Below are positions 5,422 to 6,806 of a stretch of DNA of 6,806 bases, in pieces. A program made the translations under genes and the position numbers. Every line of letters begins with the position of its first letter. Positions within the stretch are counted from its first letter, which is position 1. This DNA comes from Bacteroidales bacterium UBA4230 (GTDB lineage: Bacteria > Bacteroidota > Bacteroidia > Bacteroidales > UBA932). The notes beneath the pieces are model-generated. The model ran no database searches. It was given only the letters and a program-made list of their open reading frames with translations, and was not told where the DNA came from. Location: positions 48,282 to 55,087 of the forward strand of contig DGXO01000077.1 in the NCBI GenBank assembly GCA_002395605.1, in the 5' to 3' direction.

Positions 5422-6806
5422 ATGTCAGATCCTAAATTAATTTCCAAGATTCCGGACGGTCCCCTCAAGGACAAATGGTCCAAGCGTAAAGCCGAAATCC
5501 GGATAGTTTCTCCCAATAACAAGAGGAAACTGGAAGTGATTGTTGTAGGTACCGGTCTTGGCGGAGCATCTGCAGCTGCATCTCTTGGTGAGATGGGCTA
5601 CAATGTCAAGATTTTCTGCATCAGTGACTCTCCCCGCCGTGCACACTCCATTGCCGCACAGGGTGGTATCAATGCTGCAAAGAACTACCAAAACGACAAC
5701 GACTCCGTTTACCGTCTTTTCTATGACACAATCAAGGGCGGTGACTACCGTTCACGTGAGGCAAACGTGTATCGTCTGGCCGAAGTAAGTGCTTCTATCA
5801 TAGACCAGTGCGTTGCCCAGGGTGTTCCTTTTGCACGTGAATACGGCGGATACCTTGCCAACCGTTCATTCGGCGGTGTGCAGGTGAGCCGTACCTTCTA
5901 TGCCAGGGGCCAAACCGGACAGCAGCTCCTCCTTGGTGCCTACGCTTCCCTGAACAAGGAAATAGCAGCAGGTACCGTGAAGAGTTATCCCAGGCATGAA
6001 ATGCTTGATCTTGTGATAATTAACGGTGAGGCAAAGGGTATCATCGCCCGTAACCTCGTTACCGGTGAAATTGAGCGCTTCGGCGCACATGCCGTTGTCC
6101 TTGCTACCGGCGGTTACGGAAACACCTATTTCCTTTCCACCAATGCAATGAATTCCAATGGTTCGGCCGCAATGCAGGCATACCGCAAGGGCGCTTTCTT
6201 TGCAAATCCCTGCTTTGCCCAGATCCACCCCACCTGTATCCCGGTTCACGGAGACCAGCAGTGCAAGCTCACCCTCATGAGTGAGTCCCTGCGTAATGAT
6301 GGCCGAATCTGGGTTCCTAAGAAGATGGAGGATGTGATGAAACTGCGCAAGCATGAGATCAAGCCTTCCCAGATTCCCGAGGAAGACAGGGATTACTACC
6401 TTGAGCGCAGGTATCCTGCTTTCGGCAACCTTGTTCCCCGTGACGTTGCTTCACGTGCAGCCAAGGAGCGCTGCGATGCCGGCTTCGGCGTAAATGAAAC
6501 CGGCCTTGCCGTATTCCTTGACTTTGCCGATGCCATCAAGCGTCTTGGCCACCAGAGGGTTGAGGAGCGCTATGGAAATCTCTTCCAGATGTATGAGAAG
6601 ATTACCTCTTCTTCACCTTGGGAAGAGCCTATGATGATTTACCCTGCCATCCACTACACCATGGGCGGTCTTTGGGTGGATTATGACCTCCAGACCACTA
6701 TCCCCGGCCTGTATGCCATTGGTGAAGCCAACTTCTCAGACCACGGCGGAAACCGCCTGGGTGCTTCGGCCCTTATGCAGGGTCTGGCCGACGGTTACTT
6801 CATCCT
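5422..6806 (+). CDS. frdA: Fumarate reductase/succinate dehydrogenase flavoprotein subunit (3' truncated)
   Basis: This is the FAD-carrying catalytic subunit of the membrane-anchored quinol:fumarate reductase/succinate dehydrogenase, which interconverts fumarate and succinate on the cytoplasmic face. In anaerobic Bacteroidota it is the final step of succinate formation. 461 codons are present of about 640-660 expected; the reading frame is open to the right edge. Visible: FAD-binding GTGLGG (43-48) in a Rossmann strand; covalent-FAD histidine His75 in RRAHSIAAQGG (72-82); GGVQVSRTFYARGQTGQQ (151-168); active-site HPT (269-271) and SESLRNDGR (287-295); catalytic-type arginine Arg340 in VPRDVASRA (338-346); substrate-binding His411 in HYTMGG (411-416); and GGNRLGASAL (442-451) with Arg445. 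The start ATG at 5422 gives a short N-terminal extension before the Rossmann fold, as in Bacteroidota homologues. The sequence matches the Bacteroides/epsilonproteobacterial (type B) form. Its usual partner, the cytochrome b subunit gene, is not upstream. Codons such as CGT for Arg are frequent, consistent with high expression. Confidence 0.96.
   Translation, partial: MSDPKLISKIPDGPLKDKWSKRKAEIRIVSPNNKRKLEVIVVGTGLGGASAAASLGEMGYNVKIFCISDSPRRAHSIAAQGGINAAKNYQNDNDSVYRLFYDTIKGGDYRSREANVYRLAEVSASIIDQCVAQGVPFAREYGGYLANRSFGGVQVSRTFYARGQTGQQLLLGAYASLNKEIAAGTVKSYPRHEMLDLVIINGEAKGIIARNLVTGEIERFGAHAVVLATGGYGNTYFLSTNAMNSNGSAAMQAYRKGAFFANPCFAQIHPTCIPVHGDQQCKLTLMSESLRNDGRIWVPKKMEDVMKLRKHEIKPSQIPEEDRDYYLERRYPAFGNLVPRDVASRAAKERCDAGFGVNETGLAVFLDFADAIKRLGHQRVEERYGNLFQMYEKITSSSPWEEPMMIYPAIHYTMGGLWVDYDLQTTIPGLYAIGEANFSDHGGNRLGASALMQGLADGYFI

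Noticed and set aside
5866..6354. 162-codon open frame on the minus strand inside frdA
   Set aside because: It lies opposite the active-site region of frdA and has no recognisable motif or start context.

Overview
The window looks like part of a Bacteroidota (probably Bacteroidales) chromosome of moderate GC content. Four things point there: the SPYSxYGxGNL motif after a signal peptide in the leftmost gene, the Bacteroides-like form of CoaX (GGNIS...RFKAL), a perfect TAnnTTTG -7 promoter element before ruvB, and the lack of Shine-Dalgarno sequences at the gene starts. I see no mobile elements, tRNA, rRNA or CRISPR.

Layout: the left 4.06 kb is a minus-strand cluster read right to left. It holds mfd (transcription-repair coupling factor), then coaX (type III pantothenate kinase) 18 nt later, then the start of an exported, probably outer-membrane, protein that overlaps coaX by 23 nt and runs off the left edge. 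The right 2.5 kb is on the plus strand: ruvB (Holliday-junction motor), then, 65 bp later, a 3'-truncated flavoprotein subunit of fumarate reductase/succinate dehydrogenase. Coding sequence is dense and no gene-free stretch exceeds 256 bp.

The most interesting element is the 256-bp divergent intergenic region between mfd and ruvB (4063-4318). It holds one perfect DnaA box (TTATCCACA, 4242-4250) and about seven DnaA-box-like nonamers (TTATGAACA, TTATCAACA, TTTTCAACA and relatives) in two groups. Each group has a single orientation and an 11-12 bp (or 22 bp) spacing. The right half is about 83% A+T, and all genes in the window point away from it. This matches the architecture of a bacterial replication origin (DnaA-binding array plus unwinding element), so I propose it as a candidate oriC. 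The alternative is a DnaA-responsive operator for mfd or ruvB.

Together the genes cover DNA repair and recombination (mfd, ruvB), coenzyme A synthesis (coaX), envelope biogenesis (left partial gene) and anaerobic fumarate respiration (frdA). The functional mixture suggests an ordinary core-chromosome neighbourhood, with the intergenic region as the unusual part.
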